DNA of 64,000 nucleotides from Lunularia cruciata (taxonomy: Eukaryota; Streptophyta; Marchantiopsida; Lunulariales; Lunulariaceae), in contig OX419755.1 in assembly GCA_948567375.1 (NCBI GenBank), forward strand, positions 72,048,944-72,112,943, in the 5' to 3' direction. The position numbers and the translations under genes were made by a program. Below, piece by piece: positions 53,908-64,000 of this stretch; positions within the stretch are counted from its first letter, which is position 1; every line of letters starts with the position of its first letter. The notes below the pieces were generated by a model. The model searched no databases. It had not been told where the DNA came from and saw nothing but the letters and a program-made list of their open reading frames with translations.

Positions 53908-54041
53908 GCTTTAAATGCCACACAAGCTGCACATGATAGATTGGTGAAATTGAAGCCAATTGGTTCTATAAGAAGTTACATCATTCAATTCTAGAACACC
54001 ATAATGCAAATTCCACATATACTAGAAGGTGGACCTGTAGA

Positions 54042-54775
54042 TTGATTTGTGAGGGGATTAAAGTCACATACCAAATTGGAAATGACCCATGGTGGAGCCC
54101 AAACACTTTGAAGAAGCCATGCAATTGGTTGAGTGCTTTGATTCCTTGGTTGCAACAACTTGATCTTGACCTAGACCTTCACAAAACTTGCCAATACCCT
54201 ACAAACAAGTGGAGTAACCAACACCAATGGAGATTAATGCCATCCAATGGAGATCACTTGGCACTAAAAATTGGGAAAGCTTATGACAAAATGTTGGTTT
54301 CTTTTATTGTCACCAAGATTATTGAATGTCCAATCAAGAAGAAATGTCCTCAACAAATCACCCAAATGGAGTTTGTGGATCATGTTGATCAAGGAAATGA
54401 AGAATCCTAATAGGATAATTTGAACAACCTATTGGAAACCTAATTAATTCTAATGGGATTGAAATCTTGATCTATGTAAGTTTACTTCACTTGCAAGGTA
54501 TGATATCTAATTGTGGTTGTAGAATTTTGGTTCATTTTGGAAGTTCAAATAATTGCATGTCCATAAAATTAGCAAAAGAATTAGGTATTCCTATCAAACC
54601 AATAATTGGAAAAAGATTGATGATAGCAAAAGGTAGAAAGAGTTTTGCATTTTGTACCTCACATCTTATTATATTCAAGATTGGGAAGGAGTACTTGAAA
54701 TATATGAGGTTTGTAGTGGCACCTCTACACTATGATGTCATTCTAGATTTACTTTGGCTTGAAGGTTCAGTTTGA
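54042..54775 (+). pseudogene. gag remnant and retropepsin of the chromovirus
   Basis: 54042-54410 is an open 122-codon stretch probably from gag, with no intact zinc knuckle. 54467-54775 carries the protease: ILVHFGSSNNCMS (from LIDSGATHNFMS-type motif; Asp to His-Phe region), ELGIPIKP, and YDVILDLLWL (normally DVVLGMDWL). Confidence 0.7.
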
Positions 54776-55034
54776 TTGGACCTGATAACAAATTCAAGTA
54801 CAACACCAAGGTAAGAATTACCAATTAGGTTGTTTGGCACCTTTGAGTAAGAAATTTAAGAATAGTCGATCCCAAGGTCAAAAGTTTGGTAGGAAAGCAT
54901 CCATAGAGCAAGCTTTGGAAGAAGATAAGCCTATTTTTGTAGTGTGGATCAAGCCAATTACACATAAAGAATCTGATGAAGGCCAGAAGCCTCATCAAGC
55001 AATGGTTGATCAAATAGTTCAAGAGTTTGCATAA

Positions 55035-56400
55035 GTGTTTTTGGATGATCTGCCAAAGGGATTACCCTTTGATTGTGGTATGCCCTTCAAGATTGAGTTT
55101 TTGCCATGAAGAACTCTAGTGAGTAGACCAATCTATTGGCTCTCACCAAAAGAGTTGGATGAGCTTTGAATAATATTGATAGAGTTGTTGGAGAAGGATT
55201 TCATACGATATAATATATCTTCTTGGGGAGCACCAATACTATTTCTTCTAAAGAAGGATGGAAGATTTTGCTTCTATATTGATTACCATGGCCTCAATAA
55301 ACAAATAGTGAAGAATGCATATCCCTTGCCTTGAATTGATGACTTGCTTGATCAATTGAGTAGAGGAAAACACTTCTCTAAGTTGGATCCAAATTCCCAT
55401 TGATAGAGAGATGTGCAAAAGATTAGATTTCTCACAAGGTATGGGCATTTTGAGTGGAGAGTTCTACCTTTTGGGCTCACTAATGCTCTAGTAGTTTCAT
55501 ATATCAGATGCATTGGGTGTTGGATGAGCTATTGGATTGGTACATGGTGGTCTTCTTGGAGTATATTTTAATCTATAGGAAGATGGATGTAAAACACACA
55601 ATCCCATGTAAGAACTCTTAAGACAACTACATAAATGGAAGTTTTACTACAAGAAGTCAAAGTATACCTTTTAGTAGAAGGAAGTTATCATCTTGGGTCA
55701 TAAGATCTTATCAGGGGGAATCAAGATGGAAAAGGAGAAAATCAAGGCCATTATTGATTGGCCTACTCCAAAGGATGCCATAAAAGAGCATGCATTTAAT
55801 GGATTGGTAATTTTTTATTGACAATTCATCCACTATTAGCTCATTTGGCCGTGCCATTGACCAACCTCTTGGAGGAGACCTCAAGTTTTCAATGAACCAC
55901 CAAGCACTAAGAAGCATTCTAGAAACTGAAATATATGGTACCTTCAAGATCCATTCTTTAACCATATGATCTTTAACTACCTTGTGTGGTTGATTTTGAT
56001 GCTTCTATCTTTGCCATTAGTGTTATATTGCAATAGGAATTTCCAAATGTGTTACACCCCATTGCCTTTGTGTATCATCGACTAAACGCTACAAAAAGAA
56101 ATTACTCTACTTGAGATCAAGAACAACTAGCAATGGTATATGCCAACAAGGTATGGAGGCACTATCTCTTGGGGAAGCAAATGATCATGCAAATTGATCA
56201 TAAATTCTTGTTGCAGGCATGACATTTGTAGCACATGAAGAGCCAACATTATCAATGGGAAGAACAAGTATAGTTGTTTGACCTCAAACTTGAGTACACA
56301 TCCGATAGGTTCCCTATCATTCCTAATGCCCTATCTCCATGACTTGATGTGAAGTCTATTCTTCTCATCACAATAGCAATTACGACAATGTAAATTGACT
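55035..56400 (+). pseudogene. RT and RNase H of the chromovirus
   Basis: FLDDLPKGLP start, [51 protein letters not shown], then stops through the catalytic box; KKSKYTF, LGHKILSGGIKMEKEKIKAIIDWPTPK thumb. RNase H traces follow (VDFDASIFAISVILQ near 55985-56035). Over ten in-frame stops. Confidence 0.85.
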
Positions 56401-56539
56401 CAAAAGTCCAAATTGAGTTTAGGATAACTTTACAACAAGATCCAATTTTTTAGATGGTACAAGGTCATCTTACAACACATGACAAGGAATAAAATTCCTT
56501 CTTCTTCAAAGAAAGCATTCTATTGGTCAGAATTGGATC

Positions 56540-57872
56540 TATGCTCTAACCAAGGGTGATCTACAACTTGTGCACCTTCATGAAACCCATGACTTACCAG
56601 TTGCTGATCACATGGGTGTGGACAAGACCTTGGGTACCCTACAATGCCAATGATGGTGGCCCAACATGGCACAAGATGTTCAAGAGTTTTTCTAATCTTG
56701 TGAGAGCTATCATGCAGCAAGACCAACAACTAGAAACTGAGTGGACTCCTCCAACCAGTTCCTATCTCATATGCTCAATGGGTACACGTGAGCTTAGATC
56801 TCATCACATCCTTGCTCAAAACAAAGCAAGGTCTCACAACAAATGTGGTGTTTGTCAATAAGCTTAGTAAAAAATCTATTTGCAACAACCTTTGATATAG
56901 TGTATGCTCCAACATTGGCCCAAATCTACTTTGACAATGTCTTCAAACATCATGGGATGCCTCACATACTCATCTTTGACCGTGATCCTTGATTCACCAA
57001 AAATATTTTGGCAAGCACTCTTCAAGCTACTCGACACCAATCTTACTTTGTCCATGGCCTATCATCCTCACATTGATGGAAAAACTGAACATGCAAATCA
57101 CACCTTGGAGGATATGCTTCATGCTTTTGTCAATGTTCATCATACCAATTAGGTTTAATGTCTTGCAGTTGTTGAGTTTGCCTACAATAATTCCAAATAA
57201 AAAAGCATTGGATTCTCTCACTTCTTCCTTAATTTTGGCCAAGACCCACTTGTTCCACATTTCCTCCTTGCTCCTCCGCCATCTCATGTTCCTCATACTT
57301 CCACCTTCTTGACCACAATATCCCAATCCTTACAACATGCTAAATCTCATCTCCTTGTTGCTCAAAATTGTTAAAAACAATACACAAACAAACATCATTG
57401 TAATCTTACTTTTCAAATTGGTGATAAATTCATGCTTTCTTTTTGTAACCTACCCCTTCCACTTGATAGCAAGTTTGTAAAATTGCTCTTAATTGGTTAG
57501 GTCCTCATAAGCTGAAACCTCATTTTATTGGGCCTTTTCCTCCTTTGTCAAATTGACATAATGGCCTATCACCTCAAGCTACCACCACACTTGAAGATCC
57601 ATCTAGTATTCCATGTTTCCTTATTATGTAGATATGCATCACGACTGCCTCACTTTCGTTCCATACAAGAAGTTGGACCTTGTCCAACATTCAATGATGG
57701 CACGGAGGAATATGAAGTCAAACGCATTCTCCTAAAGTGCATCCGTGGTACCTACCATTTTCATGTGGAATATCTTGTACATTGGAAAAGGTACCCATTG
57801 CATGATATAGCATGGGAGCTAATAGCCAACTTGAATCATGCATCGGTGTTAGTGCAATCTTTTGAGCAATAG
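56540..57872 (+). pseudogene. Integrase with chromodomain
   Basis: Zinc domain around DHMGVDKTLGTLQCQWWWPNM (56605-56670), core TTFDIVYAPTLAQIYFDNVFKHHGMPHILIFDRDP (56895-56990), AYHPHIDGKTEHAN (catalytic Glu retained, about 57055-57095). C-terminal ORF 57528-57872 ends in a chromodomain: EEYEVKRILLK...YHFHVEYLVHWKRYP...WELIANL.HASVLVQSFE, the hallmark of chromoviruses, which target heterochromatin marks. Confidence 0.88.
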
Positions 57873-57897
57873 CTTTGCAATGAGGAGGTTGCACCTT

Positions 57898-57910
57898 AAA
57901 AAGGGAGAGG
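57898..57910 (+). other. Polypurine tract of the chromovirus
   Basis: AAAAAGGGAGAGG one base before the LTR TG. Confidence 0.85.
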
Positions 57911-57911
57911 T

Positions 57912-58500
57912 TGTAAGACCAATAGCTAGACATATTATCTAAAGGTGGAAGTTGGCTTGGTAACATCTGGAAATATATGATGGACTAAGTAGATAAAATA
58001 GAGATGTCACCAAAAGAGTACTTCCACTAGTAGTGTAGGAGCTAAAAACACTTTGAAAACTTCCAAGTCAATTTTAGAAACCTAAACATATGAATTAGGC
58101 CTTGAAAATGGATGGAGTTCTTTCCTTCAAGGAATAAAGGGTTGCCTTTCCTCCTCCTTTTGTCTCATCAAGAGCTTTCCAACAATACCTCTTCCATGCA
58201 ATTATGAGCTTCCTATAAGAACATTCTCTAAAGATTCCCTCTAGTCAAACTTGTTTGACCAACAAGATAGAACAGGACTTGTATGTCACCCATCCACACA
58301 ACAAATCTAAGGGTGGAGCTTGTTAACATGTCGCCAATTCATGTACTTGATCCAAAGGTGGAGCTTCCATTGAGTGGATCCTCTTTGCTATATAATAAAG
58401 ACAAGGAGCTCTTTTGGGGCATTGGAGTATTGAGTATTGAAGCTTTGTGTTTTCTCTCTTTTGTTTCTCTTGGTGGTTTTCCTATCCTTAGAATATTACA
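57912..58500 (+). repeat. 3' LTR of the chromovirus (589 bp)
   Basis: TGTAAGACC...AATATTACA; TATA-like CTATATAATAAAG at about 58389. Homologous to the minus-strand LTR at 3405-4147, with one copy of the segment duplicated there. Confidence 0.9.
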
Positions 58501-58716
58501 CCATTCTTTATAAGTTATAATCGAAAGTATCAAAGGTACATCATACAAGGTGATCTTATTCAAGAATTATTGCACAAAACTCACACTTTGGTTAAATGTT
58601 TTTGAATATGTGATGAACTATGTGGAATGATGCTTGTGTATTACATGGACACAAAAATCCCAATGGTTTGGGTGAAATGGATTTGGTGATCCATAAATTC
58701 TATCCATACCATTTAT

Positions 58717-59223
58717 GCTCTGAGACCAATATAAAAGAACAAGTATAGAAATAGGAGAATGGAAGATTGGAGTGAAAGATCACATTAGGACTATTGAATG
58801 AGAGAAACTCCAGATGCTTAGCATGAGCTTGGACTTTGGAATTTATAGGGAACATACAAGGATCTTTAGAAGCTCCTAAAAGCCACCTTCTTAGAGTGCA
58901 AGCTAAGTTAACCGAGAAGCTTCTTGAGAAACTTCCTTTTAGAAGCCGCTTACTTGCCATGTAAGTTAAGCTAGTCAAGAAACTTCCCATGAAGTTTCCT
59001 TCTAAATGCCACCTACTTGGTGTGCAAGCTAAGGTAGTCAAGAAGCTTCCCAAGAAGCCTCCTCCTAGAAATTACCACTTGGCATACATGTTACCCAATA
59101 CTTGGAAGGTACCAAGAAGCTTCATAAATGTTTCTAGAATATTCTTATAATTCTTGGCTAATTTAGCCTATTTGCTATTTTGTAAGTCTCAACCAACTCA
59201 TCTATAAAATCCATATTCTAACA
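58717..59223 (-). mobile_element. LTR and primer site of another LTR element, minus strand
   Basis: TGGTCTCAGAGC on the minus strand (58728-58717) is one base from the iMet primer consensus. The LTR runs from TGTTAGAATATGG (59223) to about 58730, with a TATA box CTATAAAT near 58847-58836. Within it, 58870-59110 holds three to four copies of a ~65-bp repeat (GCCACCTACTTGGTGTGCAA-type, AAGCTTC). Only about 215 bp of internal region remains before the chromovirus LTR. Probably copia by LTR start. Confidence 0.65.
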
Positions 59224-60126
59224 ATAGACCTAGCTAAATTCTAAGAGCTAGGGTGAATTCCTTTGATGTGAACCAAAAGTCCTCAATCAAAGGAGAAGCA
59301 TGAAGCCAAGCTACGGCTCCGTTTCTACCACAAGAGAGGATCCCAACTCTATCAATGAAAGGATGCTAGAAAGGATGTGAGTGTTCATCACTCATTGAGC
59401 TCCTCTTGAATCTTCCTAGAGTCTAGGGAAACAAAATCTGCAAAGGGAGGAAGTGTTGTACGTGCTGGTCCTAGCGATAAATCACAAGCCAATCAAAGAG
59501 GTGTATAGAAAGCATGGGTGCTTGAGTCAATTGCCATGATGGGTGGCAATAAGAAAGGGCACCCTCTTGTAAGAACCTATTTGCCAAAAAGGGAGCCAAA
59601 AGGTCCATACTCTTAGGTAGGCTGGTGGTGCAAGAACCTCTTGAGATGTGATACCGCATTCTCCCATGGCTATGAGAAGAGCTTCATGCAAACACCACCA
59701 GTCATTCAATAATTATGGGAGAAAACATGGTTCTAAGAGTATGGAGAAGGTATGGCATATATGACAATCAAAAGACCATAGATGTGGTAGGAGAACCAAT
59801 GTGGGAAGATAAATATGTGCTAAAAATGATGCTCTTGGGACATAACATCACAATAGGAGAGAGTAGGCCACTTGTGTGTTCCCCAACCAAGAGAGTAAGG
59901 GGGTATGGGTAGTAGCCTAAGTCAATGTATATGAGCTACAAAAATCCTCATCTCCAATAGGGGAACCCAATACCTTCAAACCTCCTATTGGGAATTGGAT
60001 CCTAATGGGAAGTCAGAGGGGATGAGGACTATATGTGGGCTCCAAACCTTGCATTTATGAGTCTAAACTCATAACCCAAGGCCTCAAGATGAAGTATGAA
60101 AGCTTATACTTCCCAGGCTACATCCT
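59224..60126. other. Unassigned region
   Basis: Short minus-strand open frames at 59471-59709 and a few plus-strand ones, without recognised domains. May include the 3' part of the non-LTR relic that follows. Confidence 0.4.
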
Positions 60127-60951
60127 CTATGGGGCCAAGATGTGGGTATCATTTGATAGGGATAGAAATAGATATGTGGGAAAGGTGGGTGCCACTTCTT
60201 GCAAATTTGTTTTGTGAGCTATCACTAATAAAGGCCCTCCTAAAGGATCTCCTTGGCATGTATCCTTTGCCGATCCTAGTTGATTGAACTCTCTTGTGGT
60301 AGTATATGGGTTATACAATAATGGTATCTCAATGTCATAAAAAGTATGCACAAAAGGAAACCAAGATGGGATCTACTCTCCTATAGAACAAAGAGCTCAA
60401 AACAATGTTTGATGAGAAATGGTATTGAAAGCATTTGAGACATCCACTTGGACAACCACCCAATCAAGATGGAGGTCCGAGGAAGCTCTAATGCCCATAA
60501 TAATTGTCTCACAACCACTTGGCATGGCTATTTCATATTGATGAGGAGACAAGAAAGATGAAAAGGAGTGTAAAAATTGTAAGCAAATGGTGTGTGACAC
60601 TAAACGCAAGAAGACATCCCCTATGGCTATGGGGCATACACCAAATGTCTCCTTGGATAGAGCAAAGAGATGAGATACACCAAATAAACAAGTTGCACCT
60701 AGGGGCACCAAGGTGCACCAAGGTGCAGCACATTGGTAGAGAGCAAAGAGAAGGGAGAAGCTTGAGTCTGGCAAGTTGGAGGAGAGACAATCACATAAAG
60801 GCTCAAAAACTAGTCTTGAAAGACCACCTATTGAGAAACATGGAGAGTGGAGTAGAGGGTGGGCAAAGAAGAACTCTACAAGTTGTAACTCCTCATCGCG
60901 TAAACAATCATGGACAAAAGAAGAACTTGGACTTGAACTCCCATGATTCAA
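60127..60951 (-). pseudogene. Second non-LTR reverse-transcriptase relic
   Basis: Single frame with a stop region at about 60352-60396. VCPIAIGDVFLRLVS, SPHQYEIAMPSGCETIIMGIRAS, VVVQVDVSNAFNTIS, CQGDPLGGPL and NDTHILAP (Ala-Asp-Asp box with first Asp pair reduced to Asn-Asp) correspond one for one with the RT at 19125-19976. Same family, more decayed. Confidence 0.8.
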
Positions 60952-60956
60952 TATGA

Positions 60957-63868
60957 ATCATGAGCAAGTTTGAACCATAACTTGAGCACTTCGTATCTAT
61001 AGTGCTCTTGGTCTTATTGGTAAATCATTGGAAAGAGCTTTCTAAAACACTAGAGAAAAGAGAAAAAAGGCTACCACTTAGAACACTTGAAGGATAGGGA
61101 GACCCATCAAGCCATACAAAAGAGACAAAAGAGGTAATTGAGAACCTATGAGAAAACAACCCTAGTCTTTGGATTATCCAAACTATGTATAAGGAAGATG
61201 TTTCCAAGGTTAAATTGGAACCCAAAATCAACCTTAGCAACTTGAGGAGTTTATCTAAGGATATAAGATGCATCTTGGAGTTAGTGTTTGTGGCAATCTA
61301 CCAACCTAAGGCATAAGGGAGGTATAAGGGATGATAGCTTTAACTTACTTGCTCATATTTGGTGCAAGTTGTTGGACAAGTTCCACTTGCAAGTAAAGTA
61401 AGTATTAAGCTTAGTATAAAGAATGATTTTGCTCAAATAAGGTATTAGTTTGTCTTAGTTTGTGTTTGACTTGCATTTTTAAATTTTATTTATACAATTT
61501 AACATTAAGATTACAAAAATTACTAAATGTAAGCATCAACTAGACATATATATATTGGAGTGAAAGGAGGTAAGATGCAATACTCAAGGTCATAAGTAGT
61601 GTTCTAAAATTGATAGTATAGATAATAGATCTTCTAATTGAAAAACCAATATTGCATTTGCTTCATGATACCATAAGTAATATATTTAAAATTAACATAA
61701 TTTTTATATAAATAATACAATAAAATACAACCAATATATAATTGAAATAGAGGAGTATATTTAGAAAAAAAAAAAAGATAAGAGATGATTAATCAAAGAT
61801 TAATGGATTTTCTTATAAGGTCTAACTTCATTTCTATAGTGTTCTAAGAGAGCTTAATTCTAATTATCTTTTTAGCTTGAAATGGGTATATAAGCACTTC
61901 TCATTCTTCTTCTCAATCTTAGTCTTTTCAATCAAACTTATTGCTTTCATAACAATTAATCCTTGAAAGATTGCTCAAGGACATGGGTCATAGAGTTCAA
62001 AATTAAAACAATTTATATTATGATAATATTTATAAAGTGGAGAAGAATTACTTATTAGCTTGAGTTAAAGACAAACCAATAACACTATTTACTCTTGATG
62101 AATTGTACTCTTAATCTCTATTTATTCAACTATTATCTATGGGAAGTTCAAAATGCACACTTTAACACTATTTACTCTTGATTAATTGTACTCTTAATCT
62201 TTCTTTATTCAACTATTATCTCTTGGAAGTTCAAAATTTCACACTTTGAAAATGACCTTTGTTTTATTGAATTAGCTAATAGGTAGGCACAAGAAATACA
62301 ACTTCCTAATCTCAATTGAAAAATTATTTCCTTATCTCAATTGAAATTATATCTTAGATAACCTACAAATTAAAATTTAATATATTATTTTCTAGAAAGT
62401 ATAAAATAAAAGGTACAAAAGGTTAGATAGATATATCATATATTATTTTTTGAATCTCCTCATACAAATTTCTTTTTCTATTTAATTTTTTAATAAAATA
62501 TCTTTCTACTGAAGCATCTTCAACTTTTATTGTCGATTAAAACACATAACTTCATACCTTTGGATTAAAACACTCTTTACAATTGTCTTACCCAATCATA
62601 AATAAATGATAAAATATCCACTACTTGGTATAAGAGCAAACCTTCATGGAATATTATAGATTTTTAAAGTAGATCGTTTTGTTCGCTATAGATGTATCTT
62701 TCTGTTTTTCTGTTGGGTAGATTCATCTCTGCTTTGTCTCTTTAAATCTTTTTTTCTTCTCTTTCAAGGTCGATCTATACTTTAATGCCTAAGTTCATTC
62801 CTTTTCTTTCTTTGCTGCAATACTTTGGGTATTAGAAATATATGTGATTACTACTATGTGTGCTGAAATACTATGTGTATTCATATTCTCATTAGGATTA
62901 CTTTCGATAAATCAAGGATAACGTCGATCAAATGAATCTGCTTTAAATTAAAAACTGTGCACGTGGTAGGGTTAATGAGGCCACAAATTCATCTAGGGTT
63001 CCAATAAGGTTGACAAGACTGATAGTTGAAGTGCTCACCCGAACTTTCACCACAAACTTGAGGTTATTCCATTAGTGAACTCGTCCTTTCCTTTCCTCTT
63101 CTCCAAATGTACAAAGACTTTGAGATCTTTGTCACTAATCTATCATTCTTATTCCATGTCTCAAGCTTTGCAGTCATCTTATTTATTTGGGAAAATATAA
63201 ATTTTTTCATAATGAATCCATCCTCTCACAACTCAAACATAAAGAGGATGCATTGTTATTCTCACCTTTCCTAGTAACATTACGTAGAAGAGTGTGAACA
63301 AGAGATTGAGTATTATTAACAAATAGTAAACCAAGCTCTCTCCCTTACAAGATTTGATCTACCTCAAAATAAATTTATTACAAATATTTTCATAAGAGTT
63401 ATGTTGACCTTCATGTATTTTGTCGAATTTTTTTGCACATATTTCTTCTCCCTATTTTATTCTTTTTGTATGGAAATATTATAAGGCGGGTACAACTTTG
63501 TTTGGGCATTCCCATGTATATTTTCCCCTTTATTTGATGTAATAATCTTGTTGGTATCTATTCTCTGCACAGACTTCATAAGAGCTAGAGGTGTGGTGTA
63601 GTATTGATTATGACCTTGATGTCCTGTTGTAACTTGGATTGATTTCTGTTGTGCAGCATAATAGTTGCGTCCTTGAAAAGTTTATATGGTCTCCCAAAAT
63701 TTAAAGGACTTTGATCCATGCTGGTTGATATATACTCTTGGGATGAAGAATGAATTGGTTTTATATGCATTCTACACATTACCGTGACAAAGTACACATG
63801 GACACAGTTACAAAATGGACACTATAATCTTCACTACTTCGTGGTGAAAGACGTGGTTACTGCAGTCC
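60957..63868. other. AT-rich region, nothing recognised
   Basis: No domains, LTRs or RNA genes found. Base composition turns GC-rich only after about 63840. Confidence 0.55.
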
Positions 63869-64000
63869 ATGTCCAACCTGGTCTACAGATCTGCAGATCC
63901 AACGGCCGCAGAAGGGACCGGCGGACGGGAAAGGCAGGGCCCGTGCGGAACACAAGAGCTTGTGGGATACATCAACGAAGAAATCGACCTTCCGCTTCAG
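63869..64000 (+). CDS. Possible start of a host gene, cut by the right edge
   Basis: ATG in CAGTCCATGTCC opens a 44-codon frame to the last base, preceded in frame by a TGA. Product begins MSNLVYRSADPTAAEGTGG and reads on through QELVGYINEEIDLPLQ. GC content resembles SPT16 and p32 exons, unlike the AT-rich DNA before it. I do not recognise the protein. Confidence 0.35.
   Translation, partial: MSNLVYRSADPTAAEGTGGRERQGPCGTQELVGYINEEIDLPLQ

Larger units (their letters stand above)
51925..53950 (-). mobile_element. Methyltransferase-family element, copy C: inverted 3' fragment
   Basis: On the minus strand: integrase core (53907-53476), integrase tail (about 53450-52900), PHD-like segment (52875-52721), LTR5 (about 52544-52018) and a partial LTR (about 52016-51930) ending at the same GTAGCAATGTATATA as 51395. 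gag, methyltransferase and RT are not present. Confidence 0.85.
54042..58500 (+). mobile_element. Ty3/gypsy chromovirus, 5'-truncated
   Basis: Order on plus: gag remnant, retropepsin, RT, RNase H, integrase, chromodomain, polypurine tract, 3' LTR. No 5' LTR or primer site upstream; the 5' end abuts copy C near 53950. LTR is homologous to the left-edge element, so the two belong to one family, but this copy is riddled with stops. Confidence 0.9.

Overview
The window is nuclear DNA of a land plant, probably a non-seed plant with a repeat-rich genome. That is inferred from a plant-type intronless SPT16 gene, a three-exon nuclear gene for a mitochondrial p32/MAM33 protein, a nuclear tRNA-Gly(GCC), chromodomain Ty3/gypsy and Ty1/copia elements primed by initiator tRNA-Met, and a Ty3/gypsy family that carries a cytosine methyltransferase. 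The species cannot be named from sequence alone. Recognisable host genes lie in 4.9-17 kb, with a possible gene start at the extreme right edge. Most of the rest is layers of decayed retrotransposons.

Layout. 1-4147: 5' half of a minus-strand Ty3/gypsy element (pol open to the window edge, gag with three nonsense codons, two duplicated mini-ORFs, iMet primer site, 743-bp LTR). 4900-9064: SPT16 and its leader. 13941-15744: p32/MAM33. 16819-16889: tRNA-Gly. 16934-21680: a minus-strand non-LTR element with a tandem-repeat 3' end, bracketed by an imperfect 85-bp direct repeat. 23041-50400: two copies (A and B) of a methyltransferase-bearing Ty3/gypsy element in tandem, sharing the middle LTR. Copy A was later interrupted inside gag by a 3.4-kb TG..CA element (25728-29163) and by a complete but dead Ty1/copia element (29293-36438). 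50401-53950: a tandem and then inverted array of the 3' end of the same family. 54042-58500: a 5'-truncated plus-strand chromovirus of the same family as the left-edge element. 58717-59223: LTR and primer site of another minus-strand element. 60127-60951: a second non-LTR reverse-transcriptase relic. 61-63.8 kb: AT-rich DNA with nothing recognised.

The centrepiece is the tandem A/B family. Its pol order is gag with two zinc knuckles, retropepsin, C5-cytosine DNA methyltransferase, reverse transcriptase/RNase H, integrase, then a PHD-finger-like Cys4-His-Cys3 module where plant chromoviruses carry a chromodomain. One element therefore appears to combine a DNA-methylation writer with a putative chromatin reader. 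The element also lacks a tRNA primer site. The 11-14 nt at the LTR/internal boundary are the exact complement of an LTR segment lying 29 nt downstream of a TATA-like box in LTR2 and LTR3, which is the arrangement expected for self-primed (Tf1-like) reverse transcription. All copies here are dead: stops are mostly TAG, RT is deleted, and the methyltransferase catalytic Cys is replaced by Tyr or Phe. Comparing copies still lets the ancestral features be read position by position.
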